A DNA stretch of 64,000 nt from Granulosicoccus sp963833195 (GTDB taxonomy: Bacteria; Pseudomonadota; Gammaproteobacteria; Granulosicoccales; Granulosicoccaceae): positions 4,278,001-4,342,000 of the forward strand of contig CAWHXF010000027.1 in NCBI GenBank assembly GCA_963833195.1, given 5' to 3'. The position numbers and the translations under genes were made by a program. The notes under the pieces were generated by a model. It was not told the DNA's origin. It saw only the letters and a list, made by a program, of their open reading frames with translations, and did not search any database. Positions 1 through 7,221 of the stretch are shown here, in pieces. Position 1 is the first letter of the stretch. Each line of letters starts with the position of its first letter.

Positions 1-260
1 TGGAGCGCATGAACGCGCACTACCGCGAGCGCATCTCGGACCTGTGCATCATGGCGAACGCGGACGGCACGCGCGCCGCGGCCGAGTTCACGGTCAACGG
101 CGAGTACCTGGCCACCGATGCGGGGCTGCCCGAGGCGCACGGCCAGCGCTACGAGATTCCCGCCGGCGCGTTCTTCGAGCTGCGGGACGACAAGGTCGCG
201 CGCGTCACGAACTACTACGACCTCCAGGAGTGGATCCGGCAGGTCTCCGCCCGAGGGTGA
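1..260 (+). CDS. NTF2-like/SnoaL-type polyketide cyclase family protein (5' truncated by window)
   Basis: The frame is open from the left edge to a TGA at 258-260, so the N-terminus lies outside the window; the ATG at 9 is internal to a domain and is probably not the start. The visible 83 residues have the look of the C-terminal half of a cone-shaped NTF2/ketosteroid-isomerase fold: a strand rich in AAEFTVNGEYL, then GQRYEIPAGAFFELRDDKV and a terminal VTNYYDLQEWIRQV, as in SnoaL-like proteins of about 130-150 residues. Members bind small hydrophobic ligands or act as isomerases and hydratases; no substrate can be read from this fragment. The GNAT gene follows 29 bases later on the same strand. 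Confidence 0.6.
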   Translation, partial: ERMNAHYRERISDLCIMANADGTRAAAEFTVNGEYLATDAGLPEAHGQRYEIPAGAFFELRDDKVARVTNYYDLQEWIRQVSARG

Positions 261-289
261 GTGCAGGACCGAGCGCGGGAGGGGCGGGG

Positions 290-898
290 GTGGGCACGGT
301 GGAGCTCGTGCGGCGCACCGGTGCGGCGCTCGACGAGCACCTCGACGCGCTCGCGCGGCTGCGCATACGCGTGTTCCGCGACTACCCGTACCTGTACGAC
401 GGGGACGAGGAGTACGAACGCCGCTACCTCGACACCTACCGCCGCGCGCCCGGCGCCCTGGTCGTGCTCGCGATGGACGGTGCGGACGTGGTGGGCGCAT
501 CCACGGCCATCCCGCTCGCGCACGAGACGGACGAGGTGCGCGCGCCGTTCGAGGCCGCGGACATCGACCCGGCGACGGTGTTCTACCTCGGCGAGTCGGT
601 GCTGCTGCCCGCTTACCGCGGCCGCGGCATCGGCGTGCGGTTCTTCGAGCACCGCGAGGCGCACGCGATGGAGCTCGGCGGCTTCGAGCTCGCGTGCTTC
701 TGCGCCGTGCAGCGGCCCGAGGATCACCCGGCGCGCCCCGCCGGGCACCTGCCGCTCGACGGGTTCTGGCGCAGGCGCGGGTATCGCCGACGTGCGGAGC
801 TCGAGACGAGCTTCGGCTGGAAGGACGTCGGCGAGGATGCGGAGTCGGCCAAGCCGATGGTGTTCTGGTCGAAGCCGCTCGGGTCCGACCCCGCATGA
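290..898 (+). CDS. GNAT family N-acetyltransferase
   Basis: A 202-residue acetyltransferase. The GTG at 290 is chosen because a purine-rich GGGAGGGG lies about 5 bases upstream and the protein then opens with VGTVELVRRTG, a normal GNAT first strand; GTG 299 is the alternative. The acetyl-CoA pyrophosphate-binding motif is YRGRGIG, about residues 107-113, preceded by the strand FYLGESVLL. The C-terminal half holds FWRRRGYRRRAEL, the usual bulge before the last strand. Substrate is unknown. The stop overlaps the ATG of the next gene (ATGA at 895-898), so the two are probably translationally coupled. Confidence 0.8.
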   Translation: MGTVELVRRTGAALDEHLDALARLRIRVFRDYPYLYDGDEEYERRYLDTYRRAPGALVVLAMDGADVVGASTAIPLAHETDEVRAPFEAADIDPATVFYLGESVLLPAYRGRGIGVRFFEHREAHAMELGGFELACFCAVQRPEDHPARPAGHLPLDGFWRRRGYRRRAELETSFGWKDVGEDAESAKPMVFWSKPLGSDPA

Positions 899-1743
899 CC
901 GACCTGACGATCACCCTCACGGGGGAGGTGCGGGAATCGAACTTCGACGAATGGAAGGACGGGCTGGTCGAGCGCATCCGCGCGGTCGACGTCGAGTTGT
1001 CGGCGGACGACGATTTCCGCTCGGCGAACGATTCGGTGCGCCAGTTCCGCGAGGCCGAGCAGACGCTGAAGGCCGCCAAGCAGGCCGCGCTCGAGCAGGC
1101 CGCCGACATCAACCGGCTGTTCGACGCGGTGGACGCGGTGACCGAGGAGACGCGCCAGGCGCGCCTGGCGCTCGAGCGCAGGATCCGCCTGCGCCGGCAC
1201 GAGCTCAAGCGGCAGTCGCTGCAGGCGCACATGGACAACAACGCGGCCACGCTGGACGCGCTGCCCGTGGCGCAGCGCGCGCTCTTCCAGGACCGGGCCA
1301 CCTTGCTCGGCCTGTCCGCCGAGGAGCTCGATGCCACGATCGAGGAACGCTTGGCGGTGTGGCGCGCGCTGGAGCGCGGTGTCGATCCGGCTGACGCCGC
1401 GGCGCGCGCCGACGGCCCGGCGACCTCACCGGACGCCGGCTCCGAAGTCGCATCGGACATCGCATCGGACGTCGGCGGGGCGGCCGGCGGATCCGTGCAC
1501 GGGGCCGGCGAAGGCGTCGCGCGCGTCGCGGGTGTGGACGGCGGCGAAGCGCCCGCGTCGGTCGATGCCTCCACCGATGCGGGCAACGGTGCGGGTGCGG
1601 ACCCGGACGCCCCACGCGCGTGGCGCGTCACGATCGATCTGTCCGCGCCGAAGGCGAAGGCGGATCAGCTCTACACCCGGGTGCGCGACCGCTGGAAGGC
1701 CGACAAGGCGGTCAAGGGCATCGAGCTGTCGGGCGGAGACTGA
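895..1743 (+). CDS. Hypothetical coiled-coil protein, weakly DUF1351-like
   Basis: A 282-residue acidic protein that I do not recognise with confidence. Residues 1-110 form a strand (LTITLTGEV) followed by long charged helices with heptad character, then a helical stretch to about 165. Residues 165-240 are a low-complexity Ala/Gly/Asp/Ser linker, and 240-282 form a small C-terminal motif (WRVTIDLSAPKAKADQL). The N-terminal layout resembles phage DUF1351 proteins, an impression from arrangement rather than a family match. Its ATG overlaps the stop of the acetyltransferase gene by four bases. No phage gene is nearby. It converges on argF across 49 bp. Confidence 0.5.
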   Translation: MTDLTITLTGEVRESNFDEWKDGLVERIRAVDVELSADDDFRSANDSVRQFREAEQTLKAAKQAALEQAADINRLFDAVDAVTEETRQARLALERRIRLRRHELKRQSLQAHMDNNAATLDALPVAQRALFQDRATLLGLSAEELDATIEERLAVWRALERGVDPADAAARADGPATSPDAGSEVASDIASDVGGAAGGSVHGAGEGVARVAGVDGGEAPASVDASTDAGNGAGADPDAPRAWRVTIDLSAPKAKADQLYTRVRDRWKADKAVKGIELSGGD

Positions 1744-1792
1744 TCGCACCGGGGCCCGGCCGCGTGCCGGCGTCACGACCCCCTGAAGCCGC

Positions 1793-2764
1793 TCAGCGCG
1801 CGCCGAGCAGGAACTCGATCAGTGCCTTCTGGGCGTGCATGCGGTTGCCGGCCTCGGCCCACACCACGCTCATCGGCCCGTCGATGACGTCGGCGTCGAC
1901 CTCCTCGCCGCGGTGCGCGGGCAGGCAGTGCATGAACAGCGCGCCCTCGGCGCTCTGCTGCATCGCGCTCGTGGTGACGCGGTAGTTCGCGAATGCCTTC
2001 TCGCGCTGCTTCTGCTCGGCCTCCTGGCCCATGCTGGCCCACACGTCGGTGACGACCAGGTCCGCGCCCCGCACCGCTTCCTCGACCGAGTCGACGGCGC
2101 GCGCGTGCTCGCCGGCCGCGCGCACGATGTCGGCGTCCGGCGCGTAGCCCTCGGGGCACGCGTAGCGCAGCTCGAAGCCGAGCAGGCGAGCGACGTTCGC
2201 CCAGGAGTGGCACATGTTGTTGCCGTCGCCGACCCAGGCGACGGTGCGCCCGGCGATGTCGCCGGTGTGGTCCATGAAGGTCTGCACGTCGGCCAGCAAC
2301 TGACAGGGGTGCAGGAGGTCCGTCAGCGCGTTGATGACGGGCACGCGGCTGGCCGCCGCGAAACGCTCCAGCGAGTCGTGCGAGAAGGTGCGTACCGAGA
2401 TGATGTCCACCATCTCCGAGAGCACCCGCGCGGTGTCCTCCAGAGGCTCGCCGCGGCCGATCTGCGTGTCGTTCGGCGACAGGTAGATGGCGTGACCGCC
2501 GAGCTGCGTCATCGCGGTCTCGAACGACACGCGCGTGCGCGTGGAGGACTTCTCGAAGATCATGCCGAGGGTTCGCCGTGGCAACAGCGGCTCGCGCGCG
2601 TCGGGACCCGCCTCGTGCTGGCGGCGGAACTCGCTGCCGCGCCGGCAGATGCCGAGGAACTCGTCCGCCGTGAGGTCGAGCTCGGACAGGAAGTGCCGGG
2701 GCGAGTGCTCGGGCGAGTGCTCGGGCGAGCGTCCGGGCGCGCCGCTCGTCGAGGGTTCAGCCAC
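1793..2764 (-). CDS. argF: Ornithine carbamoyltransferase (EC 2.1.3.3)
   Basis: Condenses ornithine with carbamoyl phosphate to citrulline in cytoplasmic arginine biosynthesis. The 323 residues carry the carbamoyl-phosphate loop SSTRTR (73-78), HPCQ (152-155), GDGNN, DVWASMGQE (240-248) and MHCLPAHRG (278-286). The GTG at 2764 is the only usable start after the argD stop and overlaps argD by 8 bases. The family normally begins near RHFLSELDL, which here starts at residue 23. The extra N-terminus includes a 12-bp tandem repeat encoding repeated EHSP units, so it looks like a local expansion. Order argD-argF fits a small arginine operon. Confidence 0.96.
   Translation of the reverse strand: MAEPSTSGAPGRSPEHSPEHSPRHFLSELDLTADEFLGICRRGSEFRRQHEAGPDAREPLLPRRTLGMIFEKSSTRTRVSFETAMTQLGGHAIYLSPNDTQIGRGEPLEDTARVLSEMVDIISVRTFSHDSLERFAAASRVPVINALTDLLHPCQLLADVQTFMDHTGDIAGRTVAWVGDGNNMCHSWANVARLLGFELRYACPEGYAPDADIVRAAGEHARAVDSVEEAVRGADLVVTDVWASMGQEAEQKQREKAFANYRVTTSAMQQSAEGALFMHCLPAHRGEEVDADVIDGPMSVVWAEAGNRMHAQKALIEFLLGAR
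2699..2734. repeat. 12-bp tandem repeat, 3 units, inside the argF 5' end
   Basis: Three consecutive 12-bp units of GGGCGAGTGCTC; the third is diverged. On the coding strand they encode repeated E-H-S-P tetrapeptides in an N-terminal extension that ornithine carbamoyltransferases normally lack. Unit length is a multiple of three, so copy-number change would not shift the frame. Confidence 0.85.
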
Positions 2765-4022
2765 GGGCGGCGATCGCCACGGGCTCGTCGGTGATCCCGA
2801 CCGGCTCGACGTTCGTTTCGGCCTCGACGCGCGCGTCGTCCTCGTCGAGGAAGGTCGTGACCGCGCGCACCACGCCGTCGACGATCTCGTCGGCTTCCGC
2901 ATCGCTCAGCACGAACGGCGGCAGCAGGCGCACGACGTTGCCGGCGGTGACGTTGACGAGCAGACCCGCCGCCAGCGCGCGCTTGACGATCTCCGCGCAC
3001 GGCCGGTCCAGCTCCACGCCAAGCATGAGCCCCGTGCCGCGCACGTCGACCACGCCGGGCCGGTTGTGCAGCCCGGAGCGCAGGCCCTCGAGCATGCGCG
3101 TGCCGAGCTCGCCCGCGCGCGCCACGTAGCCGTGCGCTTCGATCTGCTCGATCACCGCGAGGCCGGCCCGGCAGGCGAGCGGATTGCCGCCGAACGTGGT
3201 GCCGTGGCTGCCCGGCTGGATCAGCTCGGCGGCCGGCCCGCGCGCGAGACACGCCCCGATGGGCACGCCGTTGCCGAGCGCCTTGGCCACGGTCATGACG
3301 TCCGGACGCACGCCCGCATGCTGGTGCGCGAACCATTTCCCGGTGCGGCCCATGCCGGACTGGATCTCGTCGAGGATCAGCAGCCAGCCGTGACGGTCGC
3401 ACAGCTCGCGCACGCGGGCGATGTAGTCCGGCGACGGCACGTGCACGCCGCCTTCGCCCTGCACCGGCTCGAACATCACCGCCACGATGTCCTCGCGCCC
3501 GTAGCGCACGTCGGGGGCGAGGGCGGCGATGGCGTCGACGTCGTCGTAGGGCACCTTGATGAAGCCCTGCACCGCCGGGCCGAACCCGTCCAGGAGCTTC
3601 TCGTTGCCCGTGGCCGAGATGGTCGCCAGGGTGCGGCCGTGGAAGGCGGTCTGCATGACGACGATGCCGGGCGTGGCGATGCCCTTCGCGTGGCCATGGC
3701 GCCGCGCGATCTTGATGGCCGCCTCGTTCGCCTCCGCGCCCGAGTTGCAGAAGAAGGCCTTGTCCATGCCGGCGACGCGGCAGAGCTCCGCGCCCAGCGC
3801 CTCCTGCTCGGCGATGCCGTACACGTTCGACACGTGCACCAGCTCGCGCGCCTGCGCGGCGACGGCGTCCGCCACCGCCTCGTTCGCGTGGCCGAGCGAG
3901 CAGACGGCGATGCCCGACAGCGCGTCGAGGTAGCGGCGGCCCTCGGTGTCCCACAGCTCGGCACCGCGGCCGCGCGCCATCGTGACGGGCAGGCGACCGT
4001 AGGACGACATCAATGAGCTCAT
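2757..4022 (-). CDS. argD: Acetylornithine/succinyldiaminopimelate aminotransferase (class III PLP)
   Basis: Transfers an amino group between glutamate and N-acetylglutamate semialdehyde in arginine synthesis, and may also serve the lysine pathway. The 421 residues are typical length. CNSGAEANE (92-100) is the PLP phosphate-binding motif, LDEIQSGMGRTG (217-228) carries the Asp that binds the pyridine nitrogen, and K247 in TVAKALGNG is the Schiff-base lysine. The ATG at 4022 is chosen over longer upstream frames because CAGGAG sits about 8 bases before it and the family N-terminus begins there. The tail after about residue 400 is a variable acidic extension. The stop overlaps argF. Confidence 0.95.
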   Translation of the reverse strand: MSSLMSSYGRLPVTMARGRGAELWDTEGRRYLDALSGIAVCSLGHANEAVADAVAAQARELVHVSNVYGIAEQEALGAELCRVAGMDKAFFCNSGAEANEAAIKIARRHGHAKGIATPGIVVMQTAFHGRTLATISATGNEKLLDGFGPAVQGFIKVPYDDVDAIAALAPDVRYGREDIVAVMFEPVQGEGGVHVPSPDYIARVRELCDRHGWLLILDEIQSGMGRTGKWFAHQHAGVRPDVMTVAKALGNGVPIGACLARGPAAELIQPGSHGTTFGGNPLACRAGLAVIEQIEAHGYVARAGELGTRMLEGLRSGLHNRPGVVDVRGTGLMLGVELDRPCAEIVKRALAAGLLVNVTAGNVVRLLPPFVLSDAEADEIVDGVVRAVTTFLDEDDARVEAETNVEPVGITDEPVAIAARG

Positions 4023-4145
4023 GGGGGGGCACTCCTGAAACGACGCGTGCGCGTCCGACTGACGGCCGCCGATGGTATCAAGGCCGCAAGGTGTGGCCGA
4101 TCCGTGCGCGACTATCCTCGACACACGCTTCCGAACAGGTTTCTC

Positions 4146-5306
4146 ATGACAATCCAGCATTCCCGTACCTTTCCCGCCATCGTCCTGGTCGCCTCCCTCG
4201 GGCTCGCGGCGTGCGGCTCGGACGGCGACGACGATCCCGTGATCGACGGCGCTCCCACGTCGCAGAACCCTCTGGCGGTCGAGGACGCGGACGCCGGCAC
4301 CGATGCGGACGCCAACCTCAGCTTGGATGACGAGTCCGGCGACGACTCGACCGACGACTCGACCGACGACTCGACCGGCGACTCGACCGGCGACTCGACC
4401 GGCGACTCGGGCGGCGGGTCCGGTGACGACGTGCCGCCGTTCGACGACGCGGTCCCGGGCGAGGTCGAACCCGGAGTCGACGACGGGACGAACGCGTCGA
4501 TCGATGATGGAGAGACCGCGGACGAAAGCCCCGTCGAGGGTGACGATTTCCCGGCGCCGACGGGCGAGGTCTCGCGACTCGGCGTGCTCGTCGTGGCGTC
4601 GCTAGACGCGGGCGAAGGCGACGCGCCGCGTGCCGCCGCCGCGGCCGCGTTCTACGCGCTCGTCGATGCGCTCCCCGCGGGCGCGCTCACCGAGGGGCTG
4701 CTGCCCGAAGCCGACACGTGCACCTTCGGCCGCGCCGACGAGGTCGTCGCGGCGAGCGGTCCGGAGCTGCCCGGCGAAGCCATCGATGCCGGCGTCGAGC
4801 CGCTGTCGGCCGGCGACAACATCGTCCTCACCGGGCCCGACGGCACCTTCGCGACCCTCGTGCGCACCGAGACCGACGGCCGGATCGTCTACCTGCCCGA
4901 GAACGGCGACGTGCCCGCGCCCGTGCCGACGCCGCTGGTGGCGAGCATCCTGGGCGGCGCGTTTCCGGCCTTCATGGCGGTGACACTGCCGGACGCGCCG
5001 CCGGTCGCGGGCGTGACTCCGTCCGGGCCGGAGGGCGTGACGGCCGGCAGCACCTTCGGCTGGGAAGCGGGTGCCGCGGGGGCCGACTCGCGCGTCAACA
5101 TCGTGCTCGCGGTGGACGGGACCGACCCGGTCGTGACGGTGTCGTGCTCGGCCGCCGACGACGGCGAGTTCCGGTTGCCCGCATCGCTGCTGGCACGCGT
5201 GCCGGCGGAGCAGGGCGTGACGGCGACCCTGTCGCGCCTGGTCGTCGACACCGTGCAGCAGGGCGACGCGCTGCTGCTGCTCGGTGCCGAGTCGGGCGCC
5301 CGGTAG
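4146..5306 (+). CDS. Lipoprotein of unknown function with tandem DDST/GDST repeats
   Basis: A 386-residue predicted lipoprotein. The ATG at 4146 gives a short charged n-region, a hydrophobic stretch and a lipobox ASLGLAAC with the acylated Cys at about residue 22. Residues 23-140 are an extremely acidic Asp/Ser/Thr/Gly linker containing a 12-bp tandem repeat. Residues 140-386 form a globular domain with no family I recognise. It shares an ordered set of motifs with the lipoprotein at 51849-52784: a Cys-containing C(T/S)(F/V) stretch, SAGDNIVLTGPDGTF versus PAGETVVLTSGAGTW, an AFPAF block, a (T/R)FGW/FTWR strand and a VSC motif. It probably sits on the inner leaflet of the outer membrane or the cell surface. 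Confidence 0.7.
   Translation: MTIQHSRTFPAIVLVASLGLAACGSDGDDDPVIDGAPTSQNPLAVEDADAGTDADANLSLDDESGDDSTDDSTDDSTGDSTGDSTGDSGGGSGDDVPPFDDAVPGEVEPGVDDGTNASIDDGETADESPVEGDDFPAPTGEVSRLGVLVVASLDAGEGDAPRAAAAAAFYALVDALPAGALTEGLLPEADTCTFGRADEVVAASGPELPGEAIDAGVEPLSAGDNIVLTGPDGTFATLVRTETDGRIVYLPENGDVPAPVPTPLVASILGGAFPAFMAVTLPDAPPVAGVTPSGPEGVTAGSTFGWEAGAAGADSRVNIVLAVDGTDPVVTVSCSAADDGEFRLPASLLARVPAEQGVTATLSRLVVDTVQQGDALLLLGAESGAR
4341..4412. repeat. 12-bp tandem repeat, about 6 units, in lipoprotein linker
   Basis: Three units GACGACTCGACC, two units GGCGACTCGACC and a final diverged unit, head to tail. They encode DDST then GDST tetrapeptides just after the lipobox. The abrupt GAC to GGC change after unit 3 suggests two rounds of local duplication. 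Units are frame-preserving. Confidence 0.9.
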
Positions 5307-5357
5307 CGGCGCGGCGCCGGCGCGCCGGGGGCGAGGGTAGGCGTGCGGCGGGCGACG

Positions 5358-5363
5358 TAACAT
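5358..5363 (+). promoter_or_regulatory. Candidate -10 element TAACAT upstream of the dehydratase gene
   Basis: TAACAT lies in an otherwise very GC-rich 129-bp gap, about 73 bases before the ATG at 5436. It matches the sigma-70 -10 pattern TAnnnT, but no good -35 hexamer is seen at the usual distance, so this is only a candidate. Confidence 0.25.
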
Positions 5364-5435
5364 GAGCGGACCGATGCGCCGACCTTCATCGCGAGGGCCG
5401 GCGCATCCGCACCGCACCACGAGCCTCCACCGCGC

Positions 5436-7220
5436 ATGACCGACAGCACCTCCGCCCCGCGCCGATTCCGCAGCCAGGAATGGTTCGCGGACAGCCACCG
5501 GCCCGACCAGACCGCGCTGTACCTGGAGCGCTACGCGAACCATGCGTACACGCTCGGCGAGCTCCGGAGCGGCAAGCCGATCATCGGCATCGCGCAGACC
5601 GGTTCGGACCTGTCGCCCTGCAACCGCCACCACGTGGAGCTCGCGCAGCGTGTGCGCGACGGCATCATCGAGGCGGGCGGCATCCCGTTCGAGTTCCCGG
5701 TCCACCCGATCCAGGAGACGGGCCGGCGGCCCACCGCCGCGCTCGACCGGAACCTGGCCTACCTGGGCCTTGTCGAGATCCTGCACGGCTACCCGATCGA
5801 TGCCGTCGTGCTCACCACCGGTTGCGACAAGACCACCCCGGCGTGCCTGATGGCCGCGGCCACCGTGGACATTCCGGCCATCGTGCTGTCGGGCGGGCCC
5901 ATGCTGGACGGCTATCTCGACGGCGACCCGCTCGTGGGCTCGGGCACGCACATCTGGCGCATGCGCCGCCAGCTCGCCGCGGGGAAGATCACCGAGGAGC
6001 AGTTCATCGACGGCGCCGCCAGCTCCGCGCCGTCGTCCGGGCACTGCAACACCATGGGCACGGCCAGCACCATGAACGCGATCGCCGAGGCGCTCGGCAT
6101 GTCGCTGACGGGCTGCTCGGCCATTCCCGCGCCGTACAAGGAGCGTCGCGGCATGGCGCTCGAGACGGGGCGGCGCATCGTCGCCATGGCGCACGAGGAC
6201 CTGAAGCCCTCGGACGTCATGACGCGCGAGGCGTTCCTGAACGCCATCGTCGTCAACTCCGCCATCGGCGGGTCCACCAACGCGCAGCCGCACCTGACCG
6301 CCATCGCGAAGCACGTCGGGGTGGAGATCGTGCCGTCGGACTGGCAGGAGTACGGGCACGACGTGCCGCTGCTGCTGAACATGCAGCCCGCGGGCAAGTA
6401 CCTCGGCGAGCGCTTCTTCCGCGCGGGCGGCGTGCCGGCCATCATGTGGGAGCTGCGCGAGGCCGGGCTGCTGAGGGATGCGCCCACGGTGACGGGACGG
6501 GGCATGCTCGCGAACCTCGACGAGCGGATGAGCCACGATCGGGAGATGGTCCGGCCGTTCGCGGAGCCACTCGCCGAGGCCGCGGGCTTCGTCGTCATGA
6601 CGGGCAACCTCTTCGACACGGCCATCATGAAGACGTCGGTCATCACCGACGAATTCCGGCAGCGCTACCTGTCGACGCCCGGTGCGGAGAACGCGTTCGA
6701 ATGCCGGGCCATCGTGTTCGACGGCTCCGAGGACTATCACGATCGCATCAACGACGCGTCCCTGGAGATCGACGAGCGCTGCGTGCTCGTGATCCGCGGC
6801 TGCGGGCCCATCGGCTGGCCGGGTTCGGCGGAGGTCGTGAACATGCAGCCGCCGGATGCGCTGATACAGCGCGGCATCACGAGCCTGCCGACCATCGGCG
6901 ACGGCCGTCAGTCCGGCACGGCCGACAGCCCGTCGATCCTGAACGCCTCGCCGGAGGCCGCGGTGGGCGGCGGCCTCGCATGGCTGCGCACGGGCGACAC
7001 CGTGCGCATCGACCTGGACGCCGGGCGCTGCGACGCGCTGGTGGACACCGCGGAATGGGAGGCCAGGAAGGCCGACGGCCCCACGAAGGTGCCCGCCAGC
7101 CAGACGCCGTGGCAGGAGATCGCGCGCGAGGGGACGGGGCAGCTCGCGCAGGGCGCGACCTTCGAGCGCGCGCTGAAGTATCACAAGGTCAGGAAGGACC
7201 TGCCGCGTCACAACCACTGA
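5436..7220 (+). CDS. IlvD/Edd family dehydratase (sugar-acid dehydratase type)
   Basis: A 594-residue iron-sulfur dehydratase removing water from a 2,3-dihydroxy acid to give a 2-keto-3-deoxy acid. The three cluster cysteines are visible: C62 in SPCN, C130 in TGCDKTTPA and C204 in GHCNTMGT. Spacing and length match the L-arabonate/D-xylonate dehydratase branch better than true IlvD or 6-phosphogluconate dehydratase, both of which are longer or differ around CDKT. A Ser in the NSAIGGSTNA segment and the C-terminal GDGRQSGTADSPSILNASPEAA block are also typical. It is followed one base later by a ThDP enzyme, suggesting a two-gene catabolic unit. The natural substrate is not determined by sequence. 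Confidence 0.85.
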   Translation: MTDSTSAPRRFRSQEWFADSHRPDQTALYLERYANHAYTLGELRSGKPIIGIAQTGSDLSPCNRHHVELAQRVRDGIIEAGGIPFEFPVHPIQETGRRPTAALDRNLAYLGLVEILHGYPIDAVVLTTGCDKTTPACLMAAATVDIPAIVLSGGPMLDGYLDGDPLVGSGTHIWRMRRQLAAGKITEEQFIDGAASSAPSSGHCNTMGTASTMNAIAEALGMSLTGCSAIPAPYKERRGMALETGRRIVAMAHEDLKPSDVMTREAFLNAIVVNSAIGGSTNAQPHLTAIAKHVGVEIVPSDWQEYGHDVPLLLNMQPAGKYLGERFFRAGGVPAIMWELREAGLLRDAPTVTGRGMLANLDERMSHDREMVRPFAEPLAEAAGFVVMTGNLFDTAIMKTSVITDEFRQRYLSTPGAENAFECRAIVFDGSEDYHDRINDASLEIDERCVLVIRGCGPIGWPGSAEVVNMQPPDALIQRGITSLPTIGDGRQSGTADSPSILNASPEAAVGGGLAWLRTGDTVRIDLDAGRCDALVDTAEWEARKADGPTKVPASQTPWQEIAREGTGQLAQGATFERALKYHKVRKDLPRHNH

Positions 7221-7221
7221 C

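Noticed and set aside
895..1743. Prophage remnant at the left end
   Set aside because: Only one gene vaguely recalls a phage family; no integrase, capsid, terminase or attachment repeat is present.
1756..1770. CCGGC-CGCGT-GCCGG hairpin between the coiled-coil gene and argF
   Set aside because: Five-base stem in GC-rich DNA is within chance expectation and no extension is found.
4341..4412. Short direct repeats as a possible CRISPR array
   Set aside because: Units are 12 bp head to tail with no spacers and lie in a coding frame.
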